A stretch of 64,000 bases of DNA, taken from contig NZ_JAESVA010000007.1 in NCBI RefSeq assembly GCF_020621385.1, positions 1-64,000 of the forward strand, given 5' to 3'. The notes below the pieces were generated by a model. It was not told where the DNA came from. It saw only the letters and a list, made by a program, of their open reading frames with translations, and did not search any database. Below, piece after piece: positions 52,378-60,725 of the stretch (within the stretch, counting starts at the first letter, position 1; each line of letters opens with the position of its first letter). The position numbers were made by a program, and so were the translations under genes. The DNA is from Acidisoma cellulosilyticum (GTDB lineage Bacteria; Pseudomonadota; Alphaproteobacteria; Acetobacterales; Acetobacteraceae).

Positions 52378-52480
52378 CTAGAGCGTTTCCTGTTCGCTTA
52401 CGCTCACAGATGCCACTCTAGGTTATTGTTTTTACGGGCATCTTCACCCGGTCGGATGATTCTATCTGACCGGCGTGCTA
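52378..52480 (+). repeat. Dispersed repeat R1, copy C
   Basis: The left end CTAGAGCG is intact; the right end is shortened (GTGCTAC instead of GCTCTAG). The hairpin CCGGTCGGAT-GATTCT-ATCTGACCGG lies at 52448-52473, directly before the hflX ATG at 52492. Confidence 0.9.
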
Positions 52481-52491
52481 CATCACCGTCC

Positions 52492-53835
52492 ATGGAAACT
52501 AAACCCCCGATCCCGCTCGCGATCCTCGTTGGCATCCAGGCGCCTGATGTCGATGACATCGCGCACCAAGGCAGCCTTGAGGAGCTGGGGCGCCTTGTGA
52601 AGACGCTTGGCTACGACGTGGTCAGCACTGTATCGCAAAAGCGCGAGGGCACCGGTGCCGCGTTGCTGCTGGGTAGCGGCAAGCTCGCGGAGCTGGCGGC
52701 GCTCACCGGGGGCACCGGCGTCGTCGGTCCGATGGCGTCGGCACCGAAGACTAAGGCAAGACAGCGGTTCGAAGGCGCCGCCGAGACGGCTCCGCCCCAT
52801 CAGGACGCCGCGCGCAAGCCACAGTTTGTCATCGTTGACCATGAGCTTTCGCCCAGTCAGATTCGCAACCTGGAGCGCGCTACCGGTGCCGAGGTGCTAG
52901 ACCGCACGGGCGTCATTGTTGAGATTTTCCACCGCCACGCCAATACCCGCGAGGCGAAGCTGCAGGTGGAAATGGCGCGCCTGAAATACGTGGCGCCCCG
53001 CTTGCGGGAATCTTCGGGAGGTGGCGGGCGTCAGCAGGGCCCCGGTGCCGGCGAAAGTGCACTTGCCCTCGATCGGCGCAAGATCCGCGATCGAATTTCG
53101 GAGCTGAAGGACCAGCTGGATGCGGTGCAGCGCGACAGCGACCAGCGCCGGTCTGCTCGCCGCGACCAGCTGCGCGTGGCGCTGGTCGGCTACACCAATG
53201 CCGGCAAGTCATCGCTCATGCGCGCCCTCACCGGCAGTCAGGTGCTTGTGGAGGACAAGCTGTTTGCCACGCTCGACACCACTGTCCGTGTTCTGCAGCC
53301 TGAGACCCGGCCCCGCGTGCTCGTCTCCGACACGGTTGGCTTTATCAAGCAGCTGCCGCACGATCTGGTCGCGTCGTTCCGCTCCACCCTGGCGGAGGCG
53401 CTGGAAGCGTCGCTGCTGCTTTTCGTCGTCGATGCATCGGACCCGACCTACGAAGCCCAGTTGGAGGTCAGTCTGACCGTGCTGCGTGACATTGGGGCGG
53501 ATGTCGTGCCGTCGCGCCTGGTGCTCAACAAACTGGACCGGGTGGACGCGGATCGGCGCGCTGCATTGATGGAAAAACACCCAGACGCAATCATGCTCTC
53601 TGCCCATGCGCCTGAAGATGTGAGCGCATTGCGTGACACCATCATCGCGTTTTTCGAGACGATGATGGTGGAGGATGTGCTGGTGCTGCCTTATGCGAAA
53701 CAAGGTTTGATCGGCGAAGTTTATGAAAGTGCTCGTGTGCTGTCAGAGGACTACAACGATACCGGCCTTGTGCTGACGTTGCGCGGCTTGCCCGCTGCTA
53801 TCACAAGGCTGCAGCGGAGCGTTGCCGCGCACTGA
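52492..53835 (+). CDS. hflX: GTPase HflX
   Basis: A ribosome-associated GTPase that splits stalled or heat-damaged 70S ribosomes. Residues 1-170 form the HflX-specific domain (SLEELGRLVKTLGYDVVSTV, then RTGVIVEIFHRHANTREAKL and MARLKYVAPRL), a helical linker and Gly-rich loop follow, and the GTPase domain has VALVGYTNAGKSSLMRALTG (P-loop), LVSDTVGFIKQLPHDL (G3) and VLNKLDRVD (G4). About 30-35 residues rich in Ala, Lys and Arg (near GPMASAPKTKARQRFEGAAE) are inserted before the VIVDHELSPSQIRNLERATG motif. ATG at 52492; no hfq is adjacent. R1 copy C ends just upstream, and no ribosome-binding site is evident, so expression may be altered. Confidence 0.93.
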   Translation: METKPPIPLAILVGIQAPDVDDIAHQGSLEELGRLVKTLGYDVVSTVSQKREGTGAALLLGSGKLAELAALTGGTGVVGPMASAPKTKARQRFEGAAETAPPHQDAARKPQFVIVDHELSPSQIRNLERATGAEVLDRTGVIVEIFHRHANTREAKLQVEMARLKYVAPRLRESSGGGGRQQGPGAGESALALDRRKIRDRISELKDQLDAVQRDSDQRRSARRDQLRVALVGYTNAGKSSLMRALTGSQVLVEDKLFATLDTTVRVLQPETRPRVLVSDTVGFIKQLPHDLVASFRSTLAEALEASLLLFVVDASDPTYEAQLEVSLTVLRDIGADVVPSRLVLNKLDRVDADRRAALMEKHPDAIMLSAHAPEDVSALRDTIIAFFETMMVEDVLVLPYAKQGLIGEVYESARVLSEDYNDTGLVLTLRGLPAAITRLQRSVAAH

Positions 53836-53874
53836 GCAGCCCATTCGGTAACCTAAAGCGTCCATTTTCTGGAA

Positions 53875-55326
53875 TTGCCGTTATTGGCTTTTGATGCCCA
53901 TCCTGGTCATTTGGCGGCAGTTACACCCTCGATGCATAATGAGCGCCTCAACCGAGGACTTACGCGCTTGCCCCAGATGACCGACCGCCAGCTAGCCATC
54001 ATCGCCGAAAGGGTGGAGCTCGCGCGCGACACGGCCTCCGACCTCAGCCAAGTCCTCCTGACACATTACCAAGACGCCGACACTCTCGACCTTTTCCAGC
54101 CCGGGAATACCGACCTCGAACTGACCCAGGCCATCAATCGGGCCGTCGCTGCCGAATTTCTGGAGTCTGGCGTGGAGGTCGTTGTCCAGCGGGCGGACAA
54201 GGCCGCCTTCCGGCGCTGGATGACCGACCGGGAGGATAAGCCCGAAACTCGGCATGGCTGGATCAATCGGACAAGGCTGCTTCGGGGCAAGGCCGCGATG
54301 GAGCTTCTTGGACTTAAAGACATCGATGGGCCTCCGCCGGCCTTTGGCAAAATCCCCGGACCGGTCGCGGACAGGCTACTGGCCGCCTATGAGGATGACG
54401 AAAGCCCGGAATTCGACACGCTTGTGCAAGCCCTTCTCCGGGCGGAGCGGATCGATATTCTCGACCTCGCAATACGGAAAATACGGGAAATGCAAGGCGA
54501 CGACGCGGCCGATGACCTTAAGTGGGTCTTCCTGGTCGCCGCCGAGGGTGCCGAGATAGGCCCCTCAGGCTGGATGGAACTCGTGGCGCTACCTGTCGCT
54601 CTTGCCGCAGGGCGGCCGCCGGACGGAGCCGAACTGGGGCATGATCTTGTCGCCTCCGGTGCCCTCGGCCCGGAGGTTGAGGTTCATCTGCTGCCGGGAT
54701 GGCGCTCAGCCGACGCGCTCGACGCGCTGTCGTATGGCGCCATTCGAAGCGTCCTGATGGCGGTTGCCGACGGGTGCGAGCCGTCTGACCTGCCGCCCGG
54801 TGATACGGACGATCTAGCAAAAAATGGTTTCGGCCTTCTCATCGGGTGCCGCCTCGACTGGGCCATTCCGATCTGGGAGGCCATCGTCGCCGATGGCGGG
54901 CTGCCCGAGCCCCCCGAAGAGGACGCCGCGGAGACGCCGGAGGAGGCCCGTCGCACCGCGCTGTTCGATGGCTGGCGAGAGAGGATTTTCGAGGATAGCA
55001 AGGGCTGCGTGCCGCTCGAACTGGTGCCCTTCTCCGAAGTGAAGGGCGAAATTGCAGCGTTTTGGGCCGACGCGGGCGACCAGACCAGAGGCCTCAATGA
55101 TATCCGGGAATTCGTCACCATATGCCGCAACGAGGCCGGAGGGGAGGATGTCGTGTGCCGTCCCGAAGTCATCGGAAACGACCTGGAGTTGACCTTATAC
55201 ACTGTCGATGGCCGTTTTCTTGACAGCCTTACGATGCCCGCCAGCAGGCTCCCCGCCAAGGCGCAAGAGATGCCGAGGCTCATTGCGTCTTTTGTCGATT
55301 TGGTTCGCGACGCTCCCGGGCGGTAA
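53875..55326 (+). CDS. Large acidic protein of unknown function
   Basis: Up to 483 residues, no signal peptide or membrane helix. The chain is acidic and helical in character: MTDRQLAIIAERVELARDTA near the start, WMTDREDKPETRHGWINRTR, a RAERIDILDLAIRKIREMQG helix, and GFGLLIGCRLDWAIPIWEAI. Nothing resembles a known catalytic motif. Start options are TTG at 53875, ATG at 53932 and ATG at 53977; the last opens directly into the regular helical sequence. It follows hflX by 39 bases on the same strand and probably forms an operon with it. Composition is similar to hflX; the pair lies in the R1-flanked segment. Confidence 0.7.
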   Translation: MPLLAFDAHPGHLAAVTPSMHNERLNRGLTRLPQMTDRQLAIIAERVELARDTASDLSQVLLTHYQDADTLDLFQPGNTDLELTQAINRAVAAEFLESGVEVVVQRADKAAFRRWMTDREDKPETRHGWINRTRLLRGKAAMELLGLKDIDGPPPAFGKIPGPVADRLLAAYEDDESPEFDTLVQALLRAERIDILDLAIRKIREMQGDDAADDLKWVFLVAAEGAEIGPSGWMELVALPVALAAGRPPDGAELGHDLVASGALGPEVEVHLLPGWRSADALDALSYGAIRSVLMAVADGCEPSDLPPGDTDDLAKNGFGLLIGCRLDWAIPIWEAIVADGGLPEPPEEDAAETPEEARRTALFDGWRERIFEDSKGCVPLELVPFSEVKGEIAAFWADAGDQTRGLNDIREFVTICRNEAGGEDVVCRPEVIGNDLELTLYTVDGRFLDSLTMPASRLPAKAQEMPRLIASFVDLVRDAPGR

Positions 55327-55474
55327 CGTGCGGTTCGGATCTGCCTCTCCGGTTCTAGCTATTACATAAAACTTCGGTCAATAAATCCGTTTTGAAAACA
55401 CAATATGAATTCGACGTCGAATTTATTGATCGAAGATCAGATCTTTAAGAATCCTAGAGTTACTCGCCTTGGCT

Positions 55475-56422
55475 TTAAGCAATCTTGAAGTCCACAATCA
55501 GCCGTCCGGTTGTGCCACCGGCCTGGTTGATTGCCATGGCGTCGAGAAGCTCAGCGCGACGGAAAACCCGAGCGACCTTGGACTTGATCTCGCCACGTGC
55601 AAGCTGGTCAGCGATGGTCTCAAGCCGATTTGCATCGGCTTGGATGTGAGGGAAGAAACCTCTGTGCCCGTCAGGGATTTTTCCCAAAATGGCCGGATCG
55701 GCAACACTCACGATCGCGCCGTTGGGCTTGAGGACAATCCAGGACCGATCGGTGGTGTTCATGTCCCCGCCAAGCAACACAAAATCAAGAACCAGGTCGA
55801 TATCCTTCACGCGCTTCTCGAACGTCTCCGTCCGGTAGTCGATGAATTCATCAGCCCCCAGCCCCAGCACGTAGTCACGGTTCTTGCCGGACGCCGTCCC
55901 TATCACATAGGCCCCTGCAGCCTTAGCAAACTGGACCGCGAAGGCGCCGGTGGTACCGGACGCACCGTGAATGAGCACCCTCATCCCAGGTTGCGGATCA
56001 CCCGCCTCATACATCGCAGTCCAGGCTGTGAGACCGGGGATAGGAAGGGTCGCGGCTTCGATATCGCCCAGGCCGTCCGGCACGCGAGCCAGGATGGCCT
56101 CGTCCACGGCAATGTGCTCGGCATATGCTCCAAGACTGGTCGACAGGGTCATCACCCTGTCGCCGATCTTGAACCGCGATGAACCCTCACCGAGTGCCGC
56201 AACGGTGCCGACGAAGTCGACGCCCATGGTTGCGGGCAGGTTTAGATGCATGAAATCTTTCGCGTAGCCTTCGCGGACCTTCCAGTCGAACGGGTTCATG
56301 CCCACAGCACTCACGGCCACCAGAACCTGAGAAGTGCCGGGTGTCGGAACCGGCACGTCATCGAGCCGGATGCATTCGGGCCCGCCGTAAGAATGCAGAC
56401 GATAGGCTTTTTGCGTTGTCAC
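55475..56422 (-). CDS. Zinc-independent NADPH:quinone oxidoreductase (MDR family)
   Basis: A 315-residue protein of the medium-chain dehydrogenase/reductase superfamily, quinone reductase branch. N-terminal GroES-like domain: RLHSYGGPECIRLDDVPVPT, VSAVGMNPFDWKVREGYAKD, TMGVDFVGTVAALGEGSSRF. Rossmann domain: GMRVLIHGASGTTGAFAVQF and KAAGAYVIGTASGKNRDYVL. No structural zinc cysteines. The likely start is GTG at 56422, since GGAGA lies seven bases upstream; an ATG at 56446 is possible. Upstream lie paired inverted repeats like those before the TetR gene, so it is probably that regulator's target. Confidence 0.9.
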   Translation of the reverse strand: MTTQKAYRLHSYGGPECIRLDDVPVPTPGTSQVLVAVSAVGMNPFDWKVREGYAKDFMHLNLPATMGVDFVGTVAALGEGSSRFKIGDRVMTLSTSLGAYAEHIAVDEAILARVPDGLGDIEAATLPIPGLTAWTAMYEAGDPQPGMRVLIHGASGTTGAFAVQFAKAAGAYVIGTASGKNRDYVLGLGADEFIDYRTETFEKRVKDIDLVLDFVLLGGDMNTTDRSWIVLKPNGAIVSVADPAILGKIPDGHRGFFPHIQADANRLETIADQLARGEIKSKVARVFRRAELLDAMAINQAGGTTGRLIVDFKIA

Positions 56423-56471
56423 AGGACAATCTCCGTGAGTTGACATACCGGGTAAACCCGGAATTCGCTAC

Positions 56472-56513
56472 GCTACGTATTCGTAGCATTAATACCGCTA
56501 CCGTGTCGTAGCG
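56472..56513. promoter_or_regulatory. Paired operator before the oxidoreductase
   Basis: Two inverted repeats: GCTACG-TATT-CGTAGC (56472-56487) and CGCTAC-CGTGTC-GTAGCG (56496-56513). Both contain the CTACG/CGTAG half-site also present before the TetR gene at 57520-57560. Confidence 0.6.
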
Positions 56514-56699
56514 TTTGTGTCAACGCTGGTCTTTTCGGGGGGCCGTCTCCAGGGATGTCACCGCTTCCTCTGGGAATTATTGCGGGCCGATAGTTTGGCA
56601 GGCTTTGCTATTTTGACCTTCAGGCGAGGATCGGGTCTGCAAAGCGATCACCTGTATCGCGGCAATGCCGGACCAAGGATGCCTCGGCCAGGATTCAGA

Positions 56700-56806
56700 C
56701 TAGAGCGTTTCCTGTTCGCTTACGCTCACAGGTGCCGCTCTAAATTATTGTTTTTGCGAGCATCTTCACCCGGCAGATGATTCCATCTGACCGGGATCTG
56801 CTCTAT
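56700..56806 (+). repeat. Dispersed repeat R1, copy D
   Basis: Left end CTAGAGCG, right end GCTCTAT (last base changed). The hairpin is CCCGG-CAGATG-ATTC-CATCTGACCGGG with one base missing in the left arm. It lies between the TetR gene stop and the oxidoreductase operator, in the same orientation as copy C. Confidence 0.9.
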
Positions 56807-56835
56807 GCTAATGCTCGCGTTTTATCGACGGCCGA

Positions 56836-57492
56836 TCATCGAGACTTTTGGCGGCCGGAACGACGGGCGGGTGAGGGTTGCGTGCTCTTCGCGTCAGCGG
56901 CTGCCGCTCCCTGCGTCCCGCTCTCTATCGCGGTCTTTACCACGGCATCGATGACCGTATCGACGAATCGATCGTCGATCGTCTCCTTGGAAAACCAGCG
57001 CCGATAGAAAAGCGGGCCTAGCGTGGCGGCGATCAGGTCGGCAGCGGGCCTGTCCGACGGTATCTCACCCCGCTCCTTCGCGCGTTCGATGATGGCGTAG
57101 AACGGCGCCATATTCCCCTCATGCAGGGCAGACTGCATCGCGGCGATTTCCGAATCACGCTCGGCGGCATCGATGATCGAGGGAAGGACGGCAGGCCATG
57201 CAGCCGTCCGAAGTTGTTCCGCGACGGTTGTCGTGAGCACCCGCAAGTCGCCGCCGAAATTACCCTTGTCTGGAACGGCCTGTGGTCCACCGATCCGGGA
57301 GCAAGCATCGATCAGTAACGCCGATCGGGACGGCCAATGGCGATAGATGGTTGTCTTTGCCACGCCGGAGTTTCTTGCCACATCGTCGATACTCACTCCG
57401 CTCATGCCATTCTGCGTGAGCTGCCGGTAGGTTTCGGCCAGGACAGCGGTTTTCGAGCGCTCGACCCGCTTGTCCTGAGGATTTTCAGTCAA
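56836..57492 (-). CDS. TetR family transcriptional regulator
   Basis: A 218-residue regulator. TAVLAETYRQLTQNGMSGVS, IDDVARNSGVAKTTIYRHWP and SRSALLIDAC form the DNA-binding domain; the C-terminus is of the TetR_C type with LLIDACSRIGG and RPAADLIAATLGPLFYRRWF. The likely start is TTG at 57492, preceded at seven bases by GGAAGG; the frame is open to 57582 but that part overlaps the operator. A long inverted repeat at 57520-57560 covers its promoter, implying autorepression; similar half-sites lie before the oxidoreductase gene 400 bases downstream. Confidence 0.88.
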   Translation of the reverse strand: MTENPQDKRVERSKTAVLAETYRQLTQNGMSGVSIDDVARNSGVAKTTIYRHWPSRSALLIDACSRIGGPQAVPDKGNFGGDLRVLTTTVAEQLRTAAWPAVLPSIIDAAERDSEIAAMQSALHEGNMAPFYAIIERAKERGEIPSDRPAADLIAATLGPLFYRRWFSKETIDDRFVDTVIDAVVKTAIESGTQGAAAADAKSTQPSPARRSGRQKSR

Positions 57493-57519
57493 TCTCAAAC
57501 CTTCCGCTAGGCACCGAGC

Positions 57520-57560
57520 TACACTACGGTATCGGGTTATAGACACGATGCCGTAGTGTA
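57520..57560. promoter_or_regulatory. Operator of the TetR regulator
   Basis: TACACTACGGTATCG (57520-57534) and CGATGCCGTAGTGTA (57546-57560) form an inverted repeat with 14 of 15 positions matching, 11 bases apart. It lies 28 bases upstream of the TetR start. Confidence 0.75.
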
Positions 57561-57726
57561 TCGTTTTTGAACGGAAAATCACAAGAGAGAAAGAAGAAAT
57601 CTAGACGTATGACGGGCGATTGTGCCGCGCGTCTAGCCATGCCTGCTTTACCGATATCAGCTTGCGCTCTCCTGAAAGCCGATAGGCTGCTTTCCCCAGC
57701 CCGGCCTTGAACGACGACAGGGTTAC

Positions 57727-59145
57727 CTATCGCAATTCCGCCTGCCATCCGCCGCCCAGCGCCTTGAACAGGGCGATCTGGTCCTGAATGAGGGCGGCGT
57801 CCGAGGATGCGACGGCGGCCGCCGTCGTCACCTGAGTCTGTTCGGAAGTCAGCAGGTCCAGATTGCTGATCTGCCCGGCCGTGAATTGTGCCTGTGCGAG
57901 CGCCAGCGCGTGACTGGCGTCTGCCGCCGCATCCGCCAGCGCGGCATGATGGGCGAGTTCGGCCTCATAGGTCGTGAGCGCCTGTTCGGTTTCCTTCAAG
58001 GCCGTCAGCACGGTCTGATCGAAACTCGCCAGCGCCCCGCGCGCACTGGCGCGGGTCTGCGCCAGTTTGGCGAGCGGCCCGGCGATATTCGGAAAGGTCC
58101 AGCTGATCGCCGGACCCAGACCCCAGGTGAGGCCGCTATTCGAGCCGAGCAGGTTGAACTGGGTCGCGGCACCGCCGTAGAAACCGGTGAGCGATACTTT
58201 GGGAAAGAGATCGGCCTTGGCGACGCCGATTTCGGCGAGCGCGGTGGCAAGCTTGCGGTCGGCTGCCCGGATATCCGGCCGCCGCCGCAGCAGCGCCGCG
58301 CCGTCACCCACCGGCAGGGGCGCCGCTAAGCGCGGCGGCGTGACGCAGCTTTCGACATTGAAGGGTGCCTCGGTCGGCGTTTTGCCAAGAAGAGCGGATA
58401 GTTCAAAGACCGCCGCGCGGCGCGCGCCGTCCAGCGGCGGAATGCTGGCCTGCACCTGCGCCACCAGTGTCTTTGACCGCGCGACATCGAAATCCGTGCT
58501 GGCGCCGGCATCCTCCGACGCTTGCACGATACGAAGCTGGTCGGCCGTGATGGCGAGCGACCGTTCCGCGACGGCGCGTTCCTCACCCAAGGCGCAGACC
58601 GAGCCATAGGCGCGCGCGACCTCGGCCGCGATGGTGACGCGCAGACCGTCCAGCACGGCGTCCACGGACTGGGCATTGTCGCGGGCGGCTTCGACCTCCC
58701 GCCGCACCTGGCCGAACAGATCGACCTCGTACGCCATGTCGAAGGTCGCGTCGAACAGCCAGGTGTCCTGCGGCTCGCGGTCCGTCAGTTCCAGGACGGT
58801 ATCGACGGTGACGTCCCGGCCGTAGACCGCGCCGGCGGAGGCTGTCGTCTGTGGCAGTTGCAGGGCGCGCGCGCCTTCGAACAAGGCGCGTGAGGCAGCG
58901 AGATTCGCTTCCGCCACGCGGATGTCATCATTCGCCGCAAAGGCCTGAAGAATGAGGGCATCGAGCCGGGGGTCCTGATAAAGCTTCCACCAGCCGTCAG
59001 GCAAAGGATCGGCGCTGACGGCTGGGTTCGCGGCCGAGACGAAGCCGCCGGTCGCACTCGGCGGCACGGCAGGGGGCTTGTAGTCCGGCCCCAGCGTGCA
59101 GGCGCTGAGGCAGGCGAGAAGGCCGAGAGCGAGACGGCGTTTCAT
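57727..59145 (-). CDS. Outer-membrane efflux lipoprotein, NodT/OprM family
   Basis: A 472-residue TolC-like channel. Signal peptide with a lipobox (ALGLLACLSACTLGPDYKPP), then the first OEP domain with DALILQAFAANDDIRVAEAN, and the second with LRRRPDIRAADRKLATALAE, FPKVSLTGFYGGAATQFNLL and the final LDLLTSEQTQVTTAAAVASS. This is the outer-membrane part of a tripartite pump. Its start (ATG at 59145) shares one base with the exporter stop (TGATG), so the three genes are translated together. OprM-type channels trimerise in the outer membrane. Confidence 0.93.
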   Translation of the reverse strand: MKRRLALGLLACLSACTLGPDYKPPAVPPSATGGFVSAANPAVSADPLPDGWWKLYQDPRLDALILQAFAANDDIRVAEANLAASRALFEGARALQLPQTTASAGAVYGRDVTVDTVLELTDREPQDTWLFDATFDMAYEVDLFGQVRREVEAARDNAQSVDAVLDGLRVTIAAEVARAYGSVCALGEERAVAERSLAITADQLRIVQASEDAGASTDFDVARSKTLVAQVQASIPPLDGARRAAVFELSALLGKTPTEAPFNVESCVTPPRLAAPLPVGDGAALLRRRPDIRAADRKLATALAEIGVAKADLFPKVSLTGFYGGAATQFNLLGSNSGLTWGLGPAISWTFPNIAGPLAKLAQTRASARGALASFDQTVLTALKETEQALTTYEAELAHHAALADAAADASHALALAQAQFTAGQISNLDLLTSEQTQVTTAAAVASSDAALIQDQIALFKALGGGWQAELR

Positions 59146-60725
59146 CAGGCGGACCGCCGCGCGAAAAGCGGGCGGTGGGACGCGGGGCCGCGCGGTGGCG
59201 CCCGCATGACCACGATCATGACGAAGAGTGCGACGACCGCAAAGGCCGAGACAGCGACGAAACAATCGATGGTGGACAAGGTGGTCGCCATGGCGCGCAG
59301 ATCCTCGCCCAGAATAAGCGGCGCGGCCTTGGCCGGCTGGTCATGCCGGGCGATGACCTGCCCATAGGCCTGCAGGCGGTGGAGAACGGCCGGGTCGCCC
59401 GCTTTCACATGCAGCCCGATGAGGTTGGAGGATCGTTGCTCGCGCACCCGCGCCAGCGTGCTGATGAAGGCCTGGCCGGTCTCGCCGCCGAACAGGCGGG
59501 AGATCTGCAGCAGCGCGCCGAAGGAGAGCGCGTCCTGCGGGCGCAGGCGCAGGACGGCGTTGAAGACGATGCCGGACAGCGCACAGCTTTGCCCCACGGC
59601 CTGCAGCAATTGCGAGATCAGAAACTGATCGGACCCCCAATTGGGGGTGAGCGTATAGGCGACCGTCATGCAGGCGATGCCGATCAGGCAAAGGCCGAAA
59701 CAGGCGACGAAGCGCGGATCGGTCCGGCGCAGGAAGACAGCGGCGAGCCAGCAGATGAGAAGCTGCGGCATCGCGATCCAGATCAGCGTATCGCCCACCT
59801 GCAGCGCCCGGAAGCCGCGCACGCCGCCGAGGAAATAGGGGATGAGAAAAGAGGTCGAGAGGATCGTCAGGCGCAGCAGCGCGATCATGAGCAGCAGGAA
59901 AGGCATCGGGTGGCGCAGCAATACCTGGAAATCCAGCCAGGGTTTCTCGGCCGTCCGCTCATGCAAGACAAAGCAGACGAGCAGGAAGACGCCGGCGATC
60001 AGCAATCCCCAGATCAGGCCGGAATTCAGCCAGTCGAGGCGGTTGCCCTGGTCGAGTGCCGCATAGAGCAAAGCGAGGCCCAGGCCGCAGGTGGCGAGGC
60101 CGTAGATATCCTTGTTGAGACGCAAAGCCGGCGGCGGTTGCTGACGCACCCCGAAATGCAGGCAGATCGCCATGCCGAGACCCAGCGGCACATTCTGCCA
60201 GAAGATCCAGTGCCAGGTGAGATGATCGACATACCAGCCTTCGACCGAGGCCGAGATATTGAGCGATAGTTCGAGGTTGAGCGCGTAAAGCGCCACGCCA
60301 TAGGCCCAGAGCCGGGGCGGCATGCTGCGCAGGACATAGCCGAGGGTCAGCGGAATGAAGCAGCCCGAACCCAGCCCCGCGAGAAACATGAGCACGAGCA
60401 TCGTCGGCAGGTTCTGCGAATAGGGGATCACGGCGGAGGCCGCCGTGAACAGAAGCGCTGCCAGAATCAGGATACGGCGCGGGCCGTAGATGCTGCCGAC
60501 CCAGACCGCGACCGGTGTCACGAGCATCTGCGCGACCGTGAAGGCCGTGGTGATCCAGGCGCCTTCATCGAAACCGGCATGGATCCCGCCACGGACGTCG
60601 GCCAGTCCGAAACTGGACAAGCGCCCGGTCAGCGTCGAGATGAAGGTGCCGAGCAGAACGGCGAGAAGGCCGAGCCAAGGGATTGGCGCTTCGGCGGGCG
60701 GGGACGGCGTGGCGGCCGCACTCAC
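59145..60725 (-). CDS. emrB: MFS drug exporter, DHA2 (EmrB) family
   Basis: A 526-residue inner-membrane exporter with 14 predicted helices. Motifs include GAWITTAFTVAQMLVTPVAV, GSIYGPRRILILAALLFTAA and a long cytoplasmic or periplasmic loop after PLGLGMAICLHFGVRQQPPP. EmrB proteins form a proton-driven tripartite pump with an EmrA adaptor and TolC, exactly the genes flanking it. The adaptor stop overlaps its start by four bases, and its stop overlaps the outer-membrane gene start by one. Substrates of such pumps are hydrophobic drugs, uncouplers or fatty acids; the specific one here is not inferable. Confidence 0.92.
   Translation of the reverse strand: MSAAATPSPPAEAPIPWLGLLAVLLGTFISTLTGRLSSFGLADVRGGIHAGFDEGAWITTAFTVAQMLVTPVAVWVGSIYGPRRILILAALLFTAASAVIPYSQNLPTMLVLMFLAGLGSGCFIPLTLGYVLRSMPPRLWAYGVALYALNLELSLNISASVEGWYVDHLTWHWIFWQNVPLGLGMAICLHFGVRQQPPPALRLNKDIYGLATCGLGLALLYAALDQGNRLDWLNSGLIWGLLIAGVFLLVCFVLHERTAEKPWLDFQVLLRHPMPFLLLMIALLRLTILSTSFLIPYFLGGVRGFRALQVGDTLIWIAMPQLLICWLAAVFLRRTDPRFVACFGLCLIGIACMTVAYTLTPNWGSDQFLISQLLQAVGQSCALSGIVFNAVLRLRPQDALSFGALLQISRLFGGETGQAFISTLARVREQRSSNLIGLHVKAGDPAVLHRLQAYGQVIARHDQPAKAAPLILGEDLRAMATTLSTIDCFVAVSAFAVVALFVMIVVMRAPPRGPASHRPLFARRSA

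Noticed and set aside
52426-52491. Upstream extension of the hflX frame
   Set aside because: It translates the R1 repeat; HflX similarity begins after METKPP at 52492.
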